A stretch of DNA of 64,000 nucleotides from Bradyrhizobium viridifuturi (lineage in GTDB: Bacteria > Pseudomonadota > Alphaproteobacteria > Rhizobiales > Xanthobacteraceae), in assembly GCF_001238275.1 (NCBI RefSeq), contig NZ_LGTB01000008.1, positions 124,001-188,000 of the forward strand. Reading direction: 5' to 3'. A program made the position numbers and the translations under genes. Each line of letters opens with the position of its first letter. The first letter of the stretch is position 1. The notes below the pieces were generated by a model. That model made no database searches. It was not told where the DNA came from and saw only the letters and a list, made by a program, of their open reading frames with translations. Shown here in pieces: positions 46,676-56,705 of this stretch.

Positions 46676-46795
46676 CGTCATCGCGAGCCAACGGGTCGCG
46701 CGAACGCGCGCCCGATGACAGGCTCCGCGAAGCAATCCATTCGTCCGTTTGCGAAGCTGCGGATTGCTCCGTCGCTACGCTCCTCGCAATTGACG
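46676..46795. repeat. Palindromic repeat between convergent genes
   Basis: The outer ends CGTCATCGCGAG (46676-46687) and CTCGCAATTGACG (46783-46795) are imperfect inverted copies, and an inner hairpin pairs GCAATCC (46732-46738) with GGATTGC (46761-46767). It matches a repeat I recall as frequent in Bradyrhizobium. It lies between the ends of lpxXL and the polyamine-binding-protein gene and may serve both as terminator. Confidence 0.75.
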
Positions 46796-46802
46796 GATAG
46801 AC

Positions 46803-47912
46803 CTATTTCCCCGTCTTCACGCGGGTCCACAGCCGGTTGATGATCCGCTGCGTCGCCGGATCGCGCGCCGTGATCACGAACAGCTTCTTCTGCATCGCCT
46901 CGTCGGGATAGATGTTCTTGTCGTTGAAGATCTTCGGATCGATCAGCTTCTGGCTCGCCAGATTGCCGTTGGCGTAGGACAGGAAGTTAGAATTATTCGC
47001 CGCGACCTCGGGGCGGTAGAGGTAGTTGATCAGCTCATAGGCCTCGGCGACGTTCTTGGCATCGGCGGGGATCGCGAGATTGTCGAAGAACATCTGCGCA
47101 CCCTCCTTCGGGATCGTGTAGCCGATCTCGACGCCGGTCTTGGCTTCCGCCGCCCGGCTGCGCGCCTGCATGATGTCGCCAGACCATCCGACCACGAAGC
47201 AGATTTCGCCCGAGGCCAGCGCGCTGAGATATTCGGACGAATGAAATTTGCGCACATAAGGCCGGATCTTGATGACGAGATCGGCGGCCTTCTCGAGGTC
47301 AGCCTGCTTGGTCGAGTTCGGATCGAGGCCGAGATAGCTCAGTGCCGCCGGCAGGATGTCGTCGGCGGAATCCAGCATGTGGATGCCGCAATCCTTGAAC
47401 TTGGCGAGGTTTTCCGGCTTGAACACCATGTCCCAGCTGTCGATCTTCGCGTCAGGACCGAGGATCTTCTCCGCCATCTTCACATTGTAGCCGATGCCGG
47501 TGGTGCCCCACATGTAGTTGGCGCCGTAATTGTTGCCGGGATCATAGGTCGCGAGCTGCCCCGTCACGACGGGCCAGGCATTGGCAAGATTCGGCAGCTT
47601 CGACTTGTCGAGCTTGAGGAACACCTTCGCCGTGATCTGGCGCTGCAGGAAATAGCCGGTCGGCACCACGACGTCGTAGCCCGACTTGCCGGCGAGCAGC
47701 CGCGTTTCCAGCGTCTCGTTGGCGTCGAACGTGTCGTAGACGACCTTGATGCCGGTTTCCTTGGTGAAGTCCTCGAGGACTTCCGGCGCCATGTAGTTCG
47801 ACCAGTTGTAGAAGTTGACCGTGCGCTCCTCCGCACTGGCGGAGGTAGCGAACAACAGAACCGTGGCGATCGCACCGACGAGGCTGACGAGACGACGGTC
47901 CTGCTTCTGCAT
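46803..47912 (-). CDS. Polyamine ABC transporter substrate-binding protein (PotF/PotD-like)
   Basis: A 369-residue periplasmic protein with signal peptide (LVGAIATVLLFATSASA) followed by NFYNWSNYMAPEVLEDFTKETGIKV, the standard PotD/PotF opening. YDVVVPTGYFL and MWGTTGIGYNV form the binding cleft. It should bind putrescine or a related polyamine. No permease genes are present; instead an aminotransferase is 6 bases upstream, suggesting a joint role in amine or amino-acid metabolism. Confidence 0.9.
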   Translation of the reverse strand: MQKQDRRLVSLVGAIATVLLFATSASAEERTVNFYNWSNYMAPEVLEDFTKETGIKVVYDTFDANETLETRLLAGKSGYDVVVPTGYFLQRQITAKVFLKLDKSKLPNLANAWPVVTGQLATYDPGNNYGANYMWGTTGIGYNVKMAEKILGPDAKIDSWDMVFKPENLAKFKDCGIHMLDSADDILPAALSYLGLDPNSTKQADLEKAADLVIKIRPYVRKFHSSEYLSALASGEICFVVGWSGDIMQARSRAAEAKTGVEIGYTIPKEGAQMFFDNLAIPADAKNVAEAYELINYLYRPEVAANNSNFLSYANGNLASQKLIDPKIFNDKNIYPDEAMQKKLFVITARDPATQRIINRLWTRVKTGK

Positions 47913-47918
47913 TCTGGT

Positions 47919-49088
47919 CTACCTCTTGCGACGATGAACGGCGTCGGACAACCGCTCAAGCGCGGTGTCGAGCGTCGAGTCCTTCTTGGCGAAACAGAAC
48001 CGCACCACCGACGTCACCGTATCCTGCTCGTAAAACGCCGACACAGGAATAGCCGCGACCTTGTAATCCCTTACAATTCGCCAGCAGAACTCCGCATCGG
48101 TCTCGTTGAGCCCGAGCGGCGACAGATCGACGGTGAGGAAGTAGGTCCCCTGCGACTTCAGCACCGGAAACCCGATGCGCTCGAGTCCTTTGGTGAGACG
48201 ATCGCGGCTCCGCGCCATGTCCCTGCGCATGTCGAAGAAGTAGTCGTCCGGCTTGCCGAGGCCGTACGCGACCGCTGCCTGCAGATTGGGCGCCGTCGTG
48301 AAGGTGAGGAACTGGTGCACCTTGGCGGCGACGCGCAGCAGCGGCGGCGCGGCGCAGACGAAGCCGATCTTCCATCCCGTCAGCGAGAAGATCTTGCCGG
48401 CGCTGCCGACCTTGATGGTGCGGTCGCGCATGCCGGGGATCGTGATCAGCGGGATGTGCTCGCGGCCGTCGAACACGACGTGCTCCCAGACCTCGTCGCA
48501 GATCGCGACCACGTCGAATTCCTGACAGAACCGCGCCAGCAGTTCGAGGTCCTCGCGCGGATAGACCACCGCCGCCGGGTTCAGCGGATTGTTGAACAGC
48601 ACCGCCTTGGTCTTGTGGTTGAAGACGCTGCGCAGCATCTCCTCGTTCAGCCGCCACTCCGGCGGCTCGAGCCGCAACAGGCGTGGAATGCCGCCGGCCT
48701 GGCGGATGATCGGCAGGTAGGAATCATAGACCGGCTGGAAGCACACCACCTCGTCGCCCGGCTCGACCAGGGAGAGGATCGAGGAGGTCAGCGCCTCGGT
48801 GCCGCCGGAGGTCACCATCACCTCGGTCATCGGATCGAGCTTGAGCCCGTGCCAGTGGCCGTAATGCGATGCGATCGCCTGACGCAGTTCCGGAATGCCC
48901 ATCATCGACGGGTACTGGTTGTAGCCGTTGATGGACGCGTCCGCGGCGGCACGGCGGATGTCCTCCGGTCCGGGATCGTCGGGAAAGCCCTGGCCGAGAT
49001 TGATGGCGTTGTTGTCGCGCGCAGCCTGCGACATCGCCTCGAAGATCGTGACGGGAAGGTCTGCGAAGACCTTGTTCATGGAGGTCAT
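47919..49088 (-). CDS. Class I/II pyridoxal-phosphate aminotransferase
   Basis: A 389-residue fold-type I aminotransferase. It has the substrate-binding NLGQGFPDDPGP near residue 30, NNPLNPAAVV (Asn to the cofactor), CDEVWEHVVFDG (Asp) and the Schiff-base lysine in SAGKIFSLTGWKIG. It resembles the methionine/kynurenine aminotransferase group (YbdL-like). ATG at 49079 (MNKVFADLP) is an alternative start. It sits eight bases after the rhodanese gene and six before the polyamine-binding protein. Confidence 0.9.
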   Translation of the reverse strand: MTSMNKVFADLPVTIFEAMSQAARDNNAINLGQGFPDDPGPEDIRRAAADASINGYNQYPSMMGIPELRQAIASHYGHWHGLKLDPMTEVMVTSGGTEALTSSILSLVEPGDEVVCFQPVYDSYLPIIRQAGGIPRLLRLEPPEWRLNEEMLRSVFNHKTKAVLFNNPLNPAAVVYPREDLELLARFCQEFDVVAICDEVWEHVVFDGREHIPLITIPGMRDRTIKVGSAGKIFSLTGWKIGFVCAAPPLLRVAAKVHQFLTFTTAPNLQAAVAYGLGKPDDYFFDMRRDMARSRDRLTKGLERIGFPVLKSQGTYFLTVDLSPLGLNETDAEFCWRIVRDYKVAAIPVSAFYEQDTVTSVVRFCFAKKDSTLDTALERLSDAVHRRKR

Positions 49089-49096
49089 GTCAGGGA

Positions 49097-49426
49097 TCAG
49101 CCGCCCGCCTTGGTCGGCAGTCCCGCCGCCTTCCAGCCGATCATGCCGCCCGCCAGATGCTTGTCATAGGGCAGGCCCGCGGCCTGGGCGGCCAGCGAGG
49201 CGGTCACCGAGCGCTTGCCGGAGCGGCAGGCGAACACCACCTGCTTGCCTTGCGGATCGGGAATCGCTGCTGGATCGAACGTCGACAGCGGCACCACGAC
49301 GCCGTCGGGATAGGCCTCGACGGCAACCTCATTGGGCTCGCGGACGTCGACCAGGAGATAGCGGCCTTCCGCTATGCCCTTCGACACCTCGTCCGGAAAC
49401 AAATCTTCCACCTTGTGGTCCGCCAC
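49097..49426 (-). CDS. Single-domain rhodanese-like protein
   Basis: A 109-residue sulfurtransferase domain. The active-site loop is CRSGKRS with C67, and the opening YLLVDVREPNEVAVEAYPDGVVVPLSTF is typical. It starts with GTG, with GGGAGGA seven bases upstream. It is first in a probable operon with an aminotransferase and a polyamine-binding protein; a role in thiosulfate or persulfide transfer is general to the family. Confidence 0.88.
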   Translation of the reverse strand: MADHKVEDLFPDEVSKGIAEGRYLLVDVREPNEVAVEAYPDGVVVPLSTFDPAAIPDPQGKQVVFACRSGKRSVTASLAAQAAGLPYDKHLAGGMIGWKAAGLPTKAGG

Positions 49427-49563
49427 GGAAATATCCTCCCGACTGTCCGATTGGCGAGCGTCGCGCGGCTCGCCGGTCCGGGCCGCAAACTCGCCCCTTG
49501 CGTCGAGAAAATCAAGCGCCCGAAACGGGTTAGATGTCGCGCGGAAATGCCGGGTCGTGGCCC

Positions 49564-51488
49564 CTAGATCGTGACTTGCGTACCGACCTCGACCACCCGC
49601 CCGGTCGGGATCTGGAAATAGTCGGTGGCATCGTTCGAGGAGCGGCTCAGCGCGATGAACAGATGGTCCTGCCAGCTCGGCATGCCCGAATGCGCCGCCG
49701 GCTTCAGCGCGCGGCGGGACAGGAAGAACGAGGTCGACATGATGTCGAACTGCCAGCCGAGCTTGCGGGCGATGGCCAGCGTCTTCGGCACGTTGGGCTG
49801 CTCCATGAAGCCGAATTTCAGCGTCACCTTGGAGAAGGTCTCGGTCAGCTGCTCCATCCGCACCCGCTCGGACGGATCGATGCGCGGCGTCGGCGCGGTC
49901 TCGATGGTGAGGATGACGTTCTTCTCGTGCAGCACCTTGTAGTGCTTGAGGCTGTGCATCAGCGCGGTCGGCGCGCTGACGGGATCGCTGGTCAGGAACA
50001 CGGCGGTGCCGGACACGCGCTGCGGCGGCCGCTTCTCCAGCATCGCGACGAGATCGGCGAGCGGGAATTCCAGCTTGCGCGACTTCTCGAACAGCAGCCG
50101 GCTGCCGCGCCGCCAGGTGTACATCACCACGATCATGGCCCCGCCGAGCGCCAGCGGCACCCAGCCGCCCTCGAACACCTTGAGCAGGTTGGCGGCCAGG
50201 AACGTGATGTCGAGGAACAGGAATGGCGCGACCAGCGCGGCGGCGGCGATCGGCGACCATCTCCAGACCCGCCAGATCACCACAAAGCCCATCATTGCCG
50301 TCACCACCATGGTGCCGGTCACCGAGATGCCGTAGGCCGACGCCAGCGCGCTCGACGAGCGGAACATCAGCACCAGCACGATCACCGCGATGAACAGGAA
50401 ACGGTTGATGCGCGGCATGTAGATCTGGCCGGAATGGGCTTCCGAGGTGTGGCGGATCTCGAACCGCGGCAGCAGGCCGAGCTGGATCGCCTGCCGCGTC
50501 AGCGAATAGGCGCCTGTGATGACCGCCTGGCTCGCGATCACGGTCGCCAGGGTCGCAAGCGCGACCATCGGGATCAGCGCCCAGTCCGGGAACATCAGGA
50601 AGAACGGGTTCTCGATGCCCTTGGGGTCGCCGATCAGGAGCGCCCCCTGCCCGAGATAGTTCAGCGCCAGCGACGGCAGCACGATGAACAGCCACGCGGT
50701 CTGGATCGGGCGTTTGCCGAAATGGCCGAGGTCGGCATAGAGCGCCTCCGCGCCGGTCACGGCGAGGAACACGGCACCGAGCGTGATGAAGCCGATCACG
50801 CCATGATGCAGCATGAACGACACCGCAAGGATCGGATTGAGCGCGTACAGCACCTCGGGATGCCGCACGATCTGCGGCAGCGCCGCGATCGCGATCACGG
50901 CGAACCACACGCACATCACCGGTCCGAAGAAGGCGGCGACGCGCGCGGTGCCGCGCGACTGCACCGCGAACAGCACGACTAGGATCACCACCGTGAGCGG
51001 GACGACATAGGGATCGAATGTCGAGGTGACGAGCTTGATGCCCTCGATCGCGGACAGCACCGAAAGCGCCGGCGTGATCACGGCATCGCCATAGAACAGC
51101 GCGCCGCTGATGATGCCGAGCAGCACGATGCGCCGGCGCCCTTGGTGGCCACGCGCTGCGCCAGCGCCATCAGCGCCAGCGTACCGCCCTCGCCGTTGTT
51201 GTCGGCGCGGAGCAGGATCACGACGTATTTCAGCGTGACGACGACGATCAGCGCCCACAGGATCAGCGACACCACGCCGAGCACCGCATGCGTCGTCACA
51301 CCGCCCTCGCCGCCGGCCGCCGCCACGACGGCTTCACGCAGCGCGTACAGCGGGCTGGTGCCGATGTCGCCATAGACGACACCGATGCTGCCGAGCATCA
51401 GCGCCTTGAAGGTGGCGGTTGAATGCGCCTCGCCATGGCCATTTGCCGCGGGCGTTTCCGCCGCGGTGATCGCACTCTCGGATGACAT
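49564..51488 (-). pseudogene. kup: Kup potassium transporter 1, frameshifted as read
   Basis: A Kup/HAK/KT potassium-proton symporter. The first frame reads from [11 protein letters not shown] through [45 protein letters not shown] to about residue 119. The rest ([32 protein letters not shown], on to [14 protein letters not shown]) is in another frame. The break is near 51128-51134; one G restores 641 residues, the normal length. It is the downstream member of a tandem pair with another kup gene, so its loss could be tolerated. Twelve membrane spans are expected. Confidence 0.88.
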
Positions 51489-51639
51489 GGGAAGTCGCGC
51501 CTCTGTCTTCTGCCGCACTGCACAATGCCGGTTGCAGGCCTATACTCCCGGCAGGAATGCATAGGTTAGCACGGATTCAGGCCTCCACCATGCGTATCAC
51601 GCATAGATCACGCTTTTCAACGCCGGAATCGCTGTTGGC

Positions 51640-53538
51640 TCAAATAGTTACCTGGGTACCCACTTCAACCACCCGGCCGGTCGGGATCTGGAAATAGTCG
51701 GTGGCATCGTTGGCGGACCGGCTCATCGCGATGAACAGGTGGTCCTGCCACTGCGGCATCCCGGACTGGGCCGACGGCTTCAGCGAACGGCGCGACACGA
51801 AGAACGAGGTCGACATGATGTCGAACTGCCAGCCGAGCTTGCGCGCAACCGCCAGCGCCTTCGGCACGTTCGGCGACTCCATGTAGCCGAAGCGCAGCCG
51901 CACCGCGGTGAACTTGTCGCTGACCTTCTCCATGTTGACGCGCTCGGAAATGTCGACGCGCGGCGTCGGTGCGGTCTCGATGGTCAGGATTACATTGTGC
52001 TCGTGCAGCACCTTGTTGTGCTTGAGATTGTGCAGCAGCGCGGTCGGCACGAAGCTCGGGTCGCTGGTCAGGAACACCGCGGTGCCCTTGACGATGTGCG
52101 GCGGCCGCTTCTCCAGACTGTGGATCAGGTCGCGCAGCGGCACCTCGATGCGGCGGGTCTTGGCGACCAGAATCGCAGCGCCCCGGCGCCAGGTCCAGAT
52201 CATCGTCGCCATCACGACGCCGAACAGCAGCGGCACCCAGGCGCCCTCGAACAGCTTCAGCAGGTTGGCGCTGAAGAAGGTCATGTCGACGATCACGAAC
52301 GGCAGGATCAATGCGGCCGCCGACGCCACGCGCCAGTTCCACAGCTTCCAGATCACGATGAAGCCCATGATACCGTCGGCGACCATCGTGGTGGAGACCG
52401 CGATGCCGTAGGCCGAGGCGAGCCCGCTCGAGGTGCGGAACAGCAGCACCAGCAGCAGCACGCCGATCAGCAGCAGCCGGTTGACGCGCGGCAGATAGAT
52501 CTGCCCGGCATGGGTCTCCGAGGTGTAGCGGACCTCGAAGCGCGGCAACAGCCCGAGCTGCACCGCCTGGCTGATCAGCGAATAGGCGCCGGTGATGACC
52601 GCCTGGCTCGCGATCACGGTTGCCGCAGTGGCGAGCCCGACCAGCGGCAGCAGCAGCACGTCCGGCACCATGCGATAGAACGAGTTCTCGATCGCGGCGG
52701 GATCGGACAGCACCAGCGCGCCCTGCCCGAAATAGTTCAGCAGCAGCGATGGCAGCACGAAGAACAGCCAGCCGGACTGGATCGGCTTGCGGCCGAAATG
52801 CCCGAGATCGGCGTACAGCGCCTCGCCGCCGGTCACCGCGAGGAACACCGCGCCCAATGTCACCAGGCCGACAGTGCCGTGGGTCAGCATGAACTGGAGC
52901 GCATAATAGGGATTGATCGCCGCCAGCACCGACGGATCGTCCATGATGTGGACGAGGCCCATCACCGCGAGCGAGGCGAACCACACCACCATGACCGGCC
53001 CGAACGCGGAAGCGACGCGCGCGGTCCCGTTGCGCTGCACCGCGAACAGCACGACCAGGATAAGGATCGTCAGCGGCACCACATAGTGCTCGAGATGCGG
53101 CGTGGCGAGCTTGAGGCCCTCGACCGCCGACAGCACCGAGATCGCCGGCGTGATCATGGAATCGCCGATGAACATCGAGGCGCCGACCACGCCGAGCGCG
53201 AGGAGCGGCCAACTGCGCCGGCCGATTGCGCGCTGGCCGAGCGCCATCAGCGAGAGTGTGCCGCCCTCGCCATTGTTGTCGGCGCGCAGCAGCAGCAGCA
53301 CATATTTTGCGGTGACGACGGTGAACAGCGCCCACAGGATCAGGCTGAGCACGCCGAGCACCATGATGCGGGTGACCGGCTGGCCGTGCGCGGCGCCGCC
53401 GACCGCCTCGCGGAATGCGTAGAGCGGCGAGGTTCCGATATCGCCGAACACCACCCCGATGCTGCCCAGCGTCAGGGCCCAGAAGCCGGAGGTGACCTTA
53501 CCCTCCTGGGCTTCGGTTGATGAAACGCTGACGGCCAT
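51640..53538 (-). CDS. kup: Kup potassium transporter 2
   Basis: A 632-residue Kup potassium uptake protein with an intact frame. Signature regions [24 protein letters not shown] and [25 protein letters not shown] are present; the cytoplasmic C-terminal domain ends [14 protein letters not shown]. It is a close tandem paralogue of the gene 151 bases downstream; the last 60 or so bases are nearly identical in both. It takes up potassium at low external concentration or low pH. Confidence 0.93.
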   Translation of the reverse strand: MAVSVSSTEAQEGKVTSGFWALTLGSIGVVFGDIGTSPLYAFREAVGGAAHGQPVTRIMVLGVLSLILWALFTVVTAKYVLLLLRADNNGEGGTLSLMALGQRAIGRRSWPLLALGVVGASMFIGDSMITPAISVLSAVEGLKLATPHLEHYVVPLTILILVVLFAVQRNGTARVASAFGPVMVVWFASLAVMGLVHIMDDPSVLAAINPYYALQFMLTHGTVGLVTLGAVFLAVTGGEALYADLGHFGRKPIQSGWLFFVLPSLLLNYFGQGALVLSDPAAIENSFYRMVPDVLLLPLVGLATAATVIASQAVITGAYSLISQAVQLGLLPRFEVRYTSETHAGQIYLPRVNRLLLIGVLLLVLLFRTSSGLASAYGIAVSTTMVADGIMGFIVIWKLWNWRVASAAALILPFVIVDMTFFSANLLKLFEGAWVPLLFGVVMATMIWTWRRGAAILVAKTRRIEVPLRDLIHSLEKRPPHIVKGTAVFLTSDPSFVPTALLHNLKHNKVLHEHNVILTIETAPTPRVDISERVNMEKVSDKFTAVRLRFGYMESPNVPKALAVARKLGWQFDIMSTSFFVSRRSLKPSAQSGMPQWQDHLFIAMSRSANDATDYFQIPTGRVVEVGTQVTI

Positions 53539-53650
53539 GGCGAGGTTGGAACGCCCGATCGGTTGATTTGATGCGCGCGGCTATCGACGCTTCCGCTCCG
53601 GCTGTCAACCGAGCACAAGGTCACCCTTGCGGTAGCATGGTAACCCGGAG

Positions 53651-54481
53651 TTACGGCTTTAGATCCGGTGGCAACGGGGGATTTTCCCGCATCAACGTGA
53701 TCGTCACGCGACGGTTCGCCGGCAGCGTCGGATCGTCGGGAAACAGCGGCTGGCCGTCTGCCTTGCCGGAAACCGCGAAAATGTGCGACGGCGGCAGGCC
53801 TTCCCGCTCCAGGATCTGCCGCACCGCGTTGGCGCGGTCGGCGGACAGGTCGAAGGCGTCATAATCGCTGCGCGCCGGCACGAAGCCTGCGGCTGTATGC
53901 CCCACGATCGAGATCCGCAGCGGCGTCGCCTTCAAGGGCGCGGCGAGCTTCTGGATCAGCCGGCGGGTGCGCTCATACGGCTCCCTGGAACCGTCGGCGA
54001 ACATCGAGCGGCCGTCCTGGTCGACGATCTCGAGGTTGAGCCCCTCCTTGGTCTCCTCGAACATGATGTTCTTGGAGATTTCGGTGAGCTCCGGCATGTC
54101 CTGCAGGGCCTGCCGGAGCGAAGCGGAGGCGAGTGCGAATTCGCGGTCGATCTTCAGCCGCGCGCCGTTGATCTGGCTGCGCTCCTTCTCGTCCGGCGTC
54201 GGGTTGGCCGAGGACTCCTCCGGCGAGATGTGCTCGACATTCTTCAGCTTCGGCCGGGTCGGCAGTCCGTCGGACTCGACGATCCCTGAATAGCGCACAT
54301 TGGTCTGCACGCCGAAGGCGTCGCGCATCGAACCGGCGACGATCTTCAGCTTGTTGTTGTCCATGGTCGAGAACGCTACGAGCATCACGAAGAAGCTCAT
54401 CATCAGGCCCATCAGGTCGGCGAAGGTCACGAACCAGCCGTGACCTCCGGTATGGGCGTCGCCGCGCTTTTTCTTGGCCAT
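53651..54481 (-). CDS. motB: Flagellar motor protein MotB
   Basis: A 276-residue stator subunit. The single membrane span carries the proton- or sodium-path aspartate in GWFVTFADLMGLMMSFFVMLVAFS near residue 22. The C-terminal OmpA-like peptidoglycan-binding domain has ISIVGHTAAGF, SADRANAVRQIL and a final LPANRRVTI. It lies 28 bases after motA and anchors the stator to the wall. The protein begins with a Lys/Arg-rich patch. Confidence 0.92.
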   Translation of the reverse strand: MAKKKRGDAHTGGHGWFVTFADLMGLMMSFFVMLVAFSTMDNNKLKIVAGSMRDAFGVQTNVRYSGIVESDGLPTRPKLKNVEHISPEESSANPTPDEKERSQINGARLKIDREFALASASLRQALQDMPELTEISKNIMFEETKEGLNLEIVDQDGRSMFADGSREPYERTRRLIQKLAAPLKATPLRISIVGHTAAGFVPARSDYDAFDLSADRANAVRQILEREGLPPSHIFAVSGKADGQPLFPDDPTLPANRRVTITLMRENPPLPPDLKP

Positions 54482-54509
54482 TGTCGCGTTTCCCGAAAGC
54501 GCCGGCCGG

Positions 54510-55283
54510 TCAGGCCGGCACCGGCTCGCCTTCCTCGTGGCGATGCTTCTCCGGCAGATAGGCCAGCAGCATCTCGCGCACCAGCGCCGGGCTCTTGGAA
54601 TCGCGGATCATCAGGATCCCGTCGATGATCAGCGTACGGTTGGTCTCCTCGTCGAGCAGCTTGCCGTGCAGCTTGTCCGCGATCGGCAGGCAGAACAGGT
54701 TGGCGACCAGCGCGCCGTACAGCGTCGCGAGCAGCGCGGTCGCCATGAACGGGCCGAGCTTGGAAGGGTCGGTCATGTTGGCGAACATCTGCACCATGCC
54801 GATCAGCGTGCCGATCATGCCGAAGGCCGGCGCGCAGTCGCCGATCGCGCGATAGATCTTGCTGCCCTCGTCGAGGTGCATCAGGAAATTGTCGCGGTCG
54901 CGCTCCATGTTGTCGCGGATGAATTCGAGGTCGTAGCCGTCGGCGACGTAGCGGATGCCCTTGGCGAGGAACGGCTCGTCGGTCTCGACCTTTTCCAGGC
55001 CGACCGGGCCCTGCTTGCGGGCGATCTCGGCGATGCGGGCGAGCTCCTCGACGAGGTCGCGCGCCGACAGCCGGCTCATCGTGAAGGCGAACTTGGCGCC
55101 GAGCGGCAGGCCATGCAGCATCACGCCGAGCGGAAAACGGATCATCGTCGCTGCAATCGAACCGCCGAAGATGATGATCATGGCGTGTTCGGAAATGAAC
55201 ATGTGCAGGTCGCCGCCCATGAACATCATCACCGCGATGACGATGATGCCGGCCAGCAGCCCGGCGCCTGTCATGATATCCAT
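54510..55283 (-). CDS. motA: Flagellar motor protein MotA (PomA-type)
   Basis: A 257-residue four-span stator subunit starting MDIMTGAGLLAGIIVIAVMM, with GGAG nine bases upstream. The cytoplasmic loop contains the charged residues that meet the rotor (RDLVEELARIAEIARKQGPVGLEKVE), and the third span has FGMIGTLIGMVQMFANM. The length and pattern match the short PomA/MotP-like class rather than enteric MotA. An open frame continues far upstream but runs through other genes and is not coding. Confidence 0.92.
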   Translation of the reverse strand: MDIMTGAGLLAGIIVIAVMMFMGGDLHMFISEHAMIIIFGGSIAATMIRFPLGVMLHGLPLGAKFAFTMSRLSARDLVEELARIAEIARKQGPVGLEKVETDEPFLAKGIRYVADGYDLEFIRDNMERDRDNFLMHLDEGSKIYRAIGDCAPAFGMIGTLIGMVQMFANMTDPSKLGPFMATALLATLYGALVANLFCLPIADKLHGKLLDEETNRTLIIDGILMIRDSKSPALVREMLLAYLPEKHRHEEGEPVPA

Positions 55284-55528
55284 GAAAAACTCCAACGCGA
55301 ACGCAACCCGCCTGTCCTGGACGGCGCGCAGCCCAAGGCGGGCCGCGTGGAAAAACCCTAACGTTAATGCCATTAAGGACGCGTTACTGAATTTAGTAGG
55401 GATAACAACGGGTAAACGGCTGCCTTTTCGCGATGTCGTTGAAGATGCTGGCTTTCCGCATGCATCGCGGTCGCCGCATGCGCAAAAGACCTCCCCGTAG
55501 AACAACGGACATGAGATAGCTTGGGGCA

Positions 55529-55630
55529 GAGCGTTTTCGAGCGAAGTGGGTACCGGTTCGCGTGAAGAAAACGCGTCAACACAAGAATCGAGAGCCCCGT
55601 TCTGTATCAATCGGACCGGAAAAAGCTCGA
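55529..55630. repeat. Intergenic repeat between motA and the oxidoreductase gene
   Basis: GCGTTTTC (55531-55538) and GAAAACGC (55567-55574) form a perfect inverted repeat; a further GC-rich stretch to about 55630 belongs to the element as I recall it from Bradyrhizobium intergenic regions. It sits within the 375-base gap that also carries the motA promoter; the rest of the gap shows no gene. Confidence 0.6.
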
Positions 55631-55658
55631 GAGGAAACGAACCAGCGAGCAGGACAGA

Positions 55659-56636
55659 ATGAAGGCGGTCGTCGTCGAGCAATATGCCCCCATCGATCAG
55701 ATCGGGCTGAAGGAAATCGCCACCCCCGACCCCGCCGCCGGGCAGATCCGAGTCCGGGTCCACGCCGCGAGCATCGGCTTCGTGGACGGGCTGAAGGTCG
55801 AGGGCCGCTACCAGACCAAGGATGCCCTTCCCTTCACGCCCGGCGCTGAATTCGCCGGCGTGGTCGATGCGGTCGCGAGCCACGTCACCGGGATCGCGCC
55901 GGGCATGCGGGTGATGGGCGCGGCGCGCTCGGGCGCGCTGGCCGAGCACATCGTGGTGCCGCCTGAGGCCGTCGAGATCATGCCCGACGGACTGTCGATG
56001 GAAGCCGCCGCGGCCTTCCGCACCAATTACCTCACCGCGCTTTATGCGCTCGGCGAGCGCGGCGCGCTCAAGGCGGACGAGCAGCTGCTGGTGCTCGGCG
56101 CCGCCGGCGGCACCGGCGTCGCCGCGATCCAGGTCGGCAAGCTGCTCGGCGCACGCGTCATTGCCGCCGCCTCGAGCGAGGAGAAGCGCAACTTCGCCGC
56201 AAGCTTCGGCGCCGATGCCGTCGTCGACTACACGAAGGCTGATTGGCGCGACGCACTGAAGGATGCGACCGGCGGCCAGGGTCCCGACGTGATCTTCGAT
56301 CCGGTCGGCGGCGAGGTCTCGCTGCAGGCATTCCGCTCGATCGCCTGGAACGGCCGCCATGTCGTGGTCGGCTTTGCGGCCGGCAGCATTCCTGCGTTGC
56401 CGTTCAACCTGCCACTGTTGAAGGGCGGCCTTCTGATCGGCGTCGACGCCGCCCAGATCGCACGCCGCGAGCCCGAGGCGCAGGCGCGCGTGATGACGCA
56501 ATTGTCGGCATGGCTGAACGATGGCCGGCTGACGCCTGTTGTCGGCAAGGTGTTCGCGTTTGACGATTTCCGCGCGGCGTTCACCACCATGCAGACCCGT
56601 GCCGCGCTCGGCAAGATGGTGGTGCGGATCGGTTAG
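55659..56636 (+). CDS. Zinc-free quinone oxidoreductase, MDR family
   Basis: A 325-residue NADPH:quinone-reductase-like protein of the medium-chain dehydrogenase superfamily. The N-terminal GroES-like domain lacks the catalytic zinc cysteines, and the nucleotide-binding domain starts LLVLGAAGGTGVAAIQVGKLLGARVIAAAS near residue 145. It should reduce quinones or enones with NADPH. It precedes a haloalkane dehalogenase by 69 bases and may form a transcript with it. A link to the XL fatty acid pathway was considered but is only a guess. Confidence 0.88.
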   Translation: MKAVVVEQYAPIDQIGLKEIATPDPAAGQIRVRVHAASIGFVDGLKVEGRYQTKDALPFTPGAEFAGVVDAVASHVTGIAPGMRVMGAARSGALAEHIVVPPEAVEIMPDGLSMEAAAAFRTNYLTALYALGERGALKADEQLLVLGAAGGTGVAAIQVGKLLGARVIAAASSEEKRNFAASFGADAVVDYTKADWRDALKDATGGQGPDVIFDPVGGEVSLQAFRSIAWNGRHVVVGFAAGSIPALPFNLPLLKGGLLIGVDAAQIARREPEAQARVMTQLSAWLNDGRLTPVVGKVFAFDDFRAAFTTMQTRAALGKMVVRIG

Positions 56637-56705
56637 CGGGAGAACCGAGATACACTTCGCTCGACGTGCTCGTGCGAGCCGATGACGGATCCAGAAGGGA
56701 GAGAC

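Noticed and set aside
8956..51134. Programmed ribosomal frameshifting as the cause of the frame breaks
   Set aside because: No shared slippery heptamer or downstream structure, unrelated gene families, and homologues are read in one frame.
55659..56636. Quinone oxidoreductase as the missing adh2XL
   Set aside because: It is 9 kb from the XL operon, looks like a general quinone reductase, and nothing links the two beyond superfamily.
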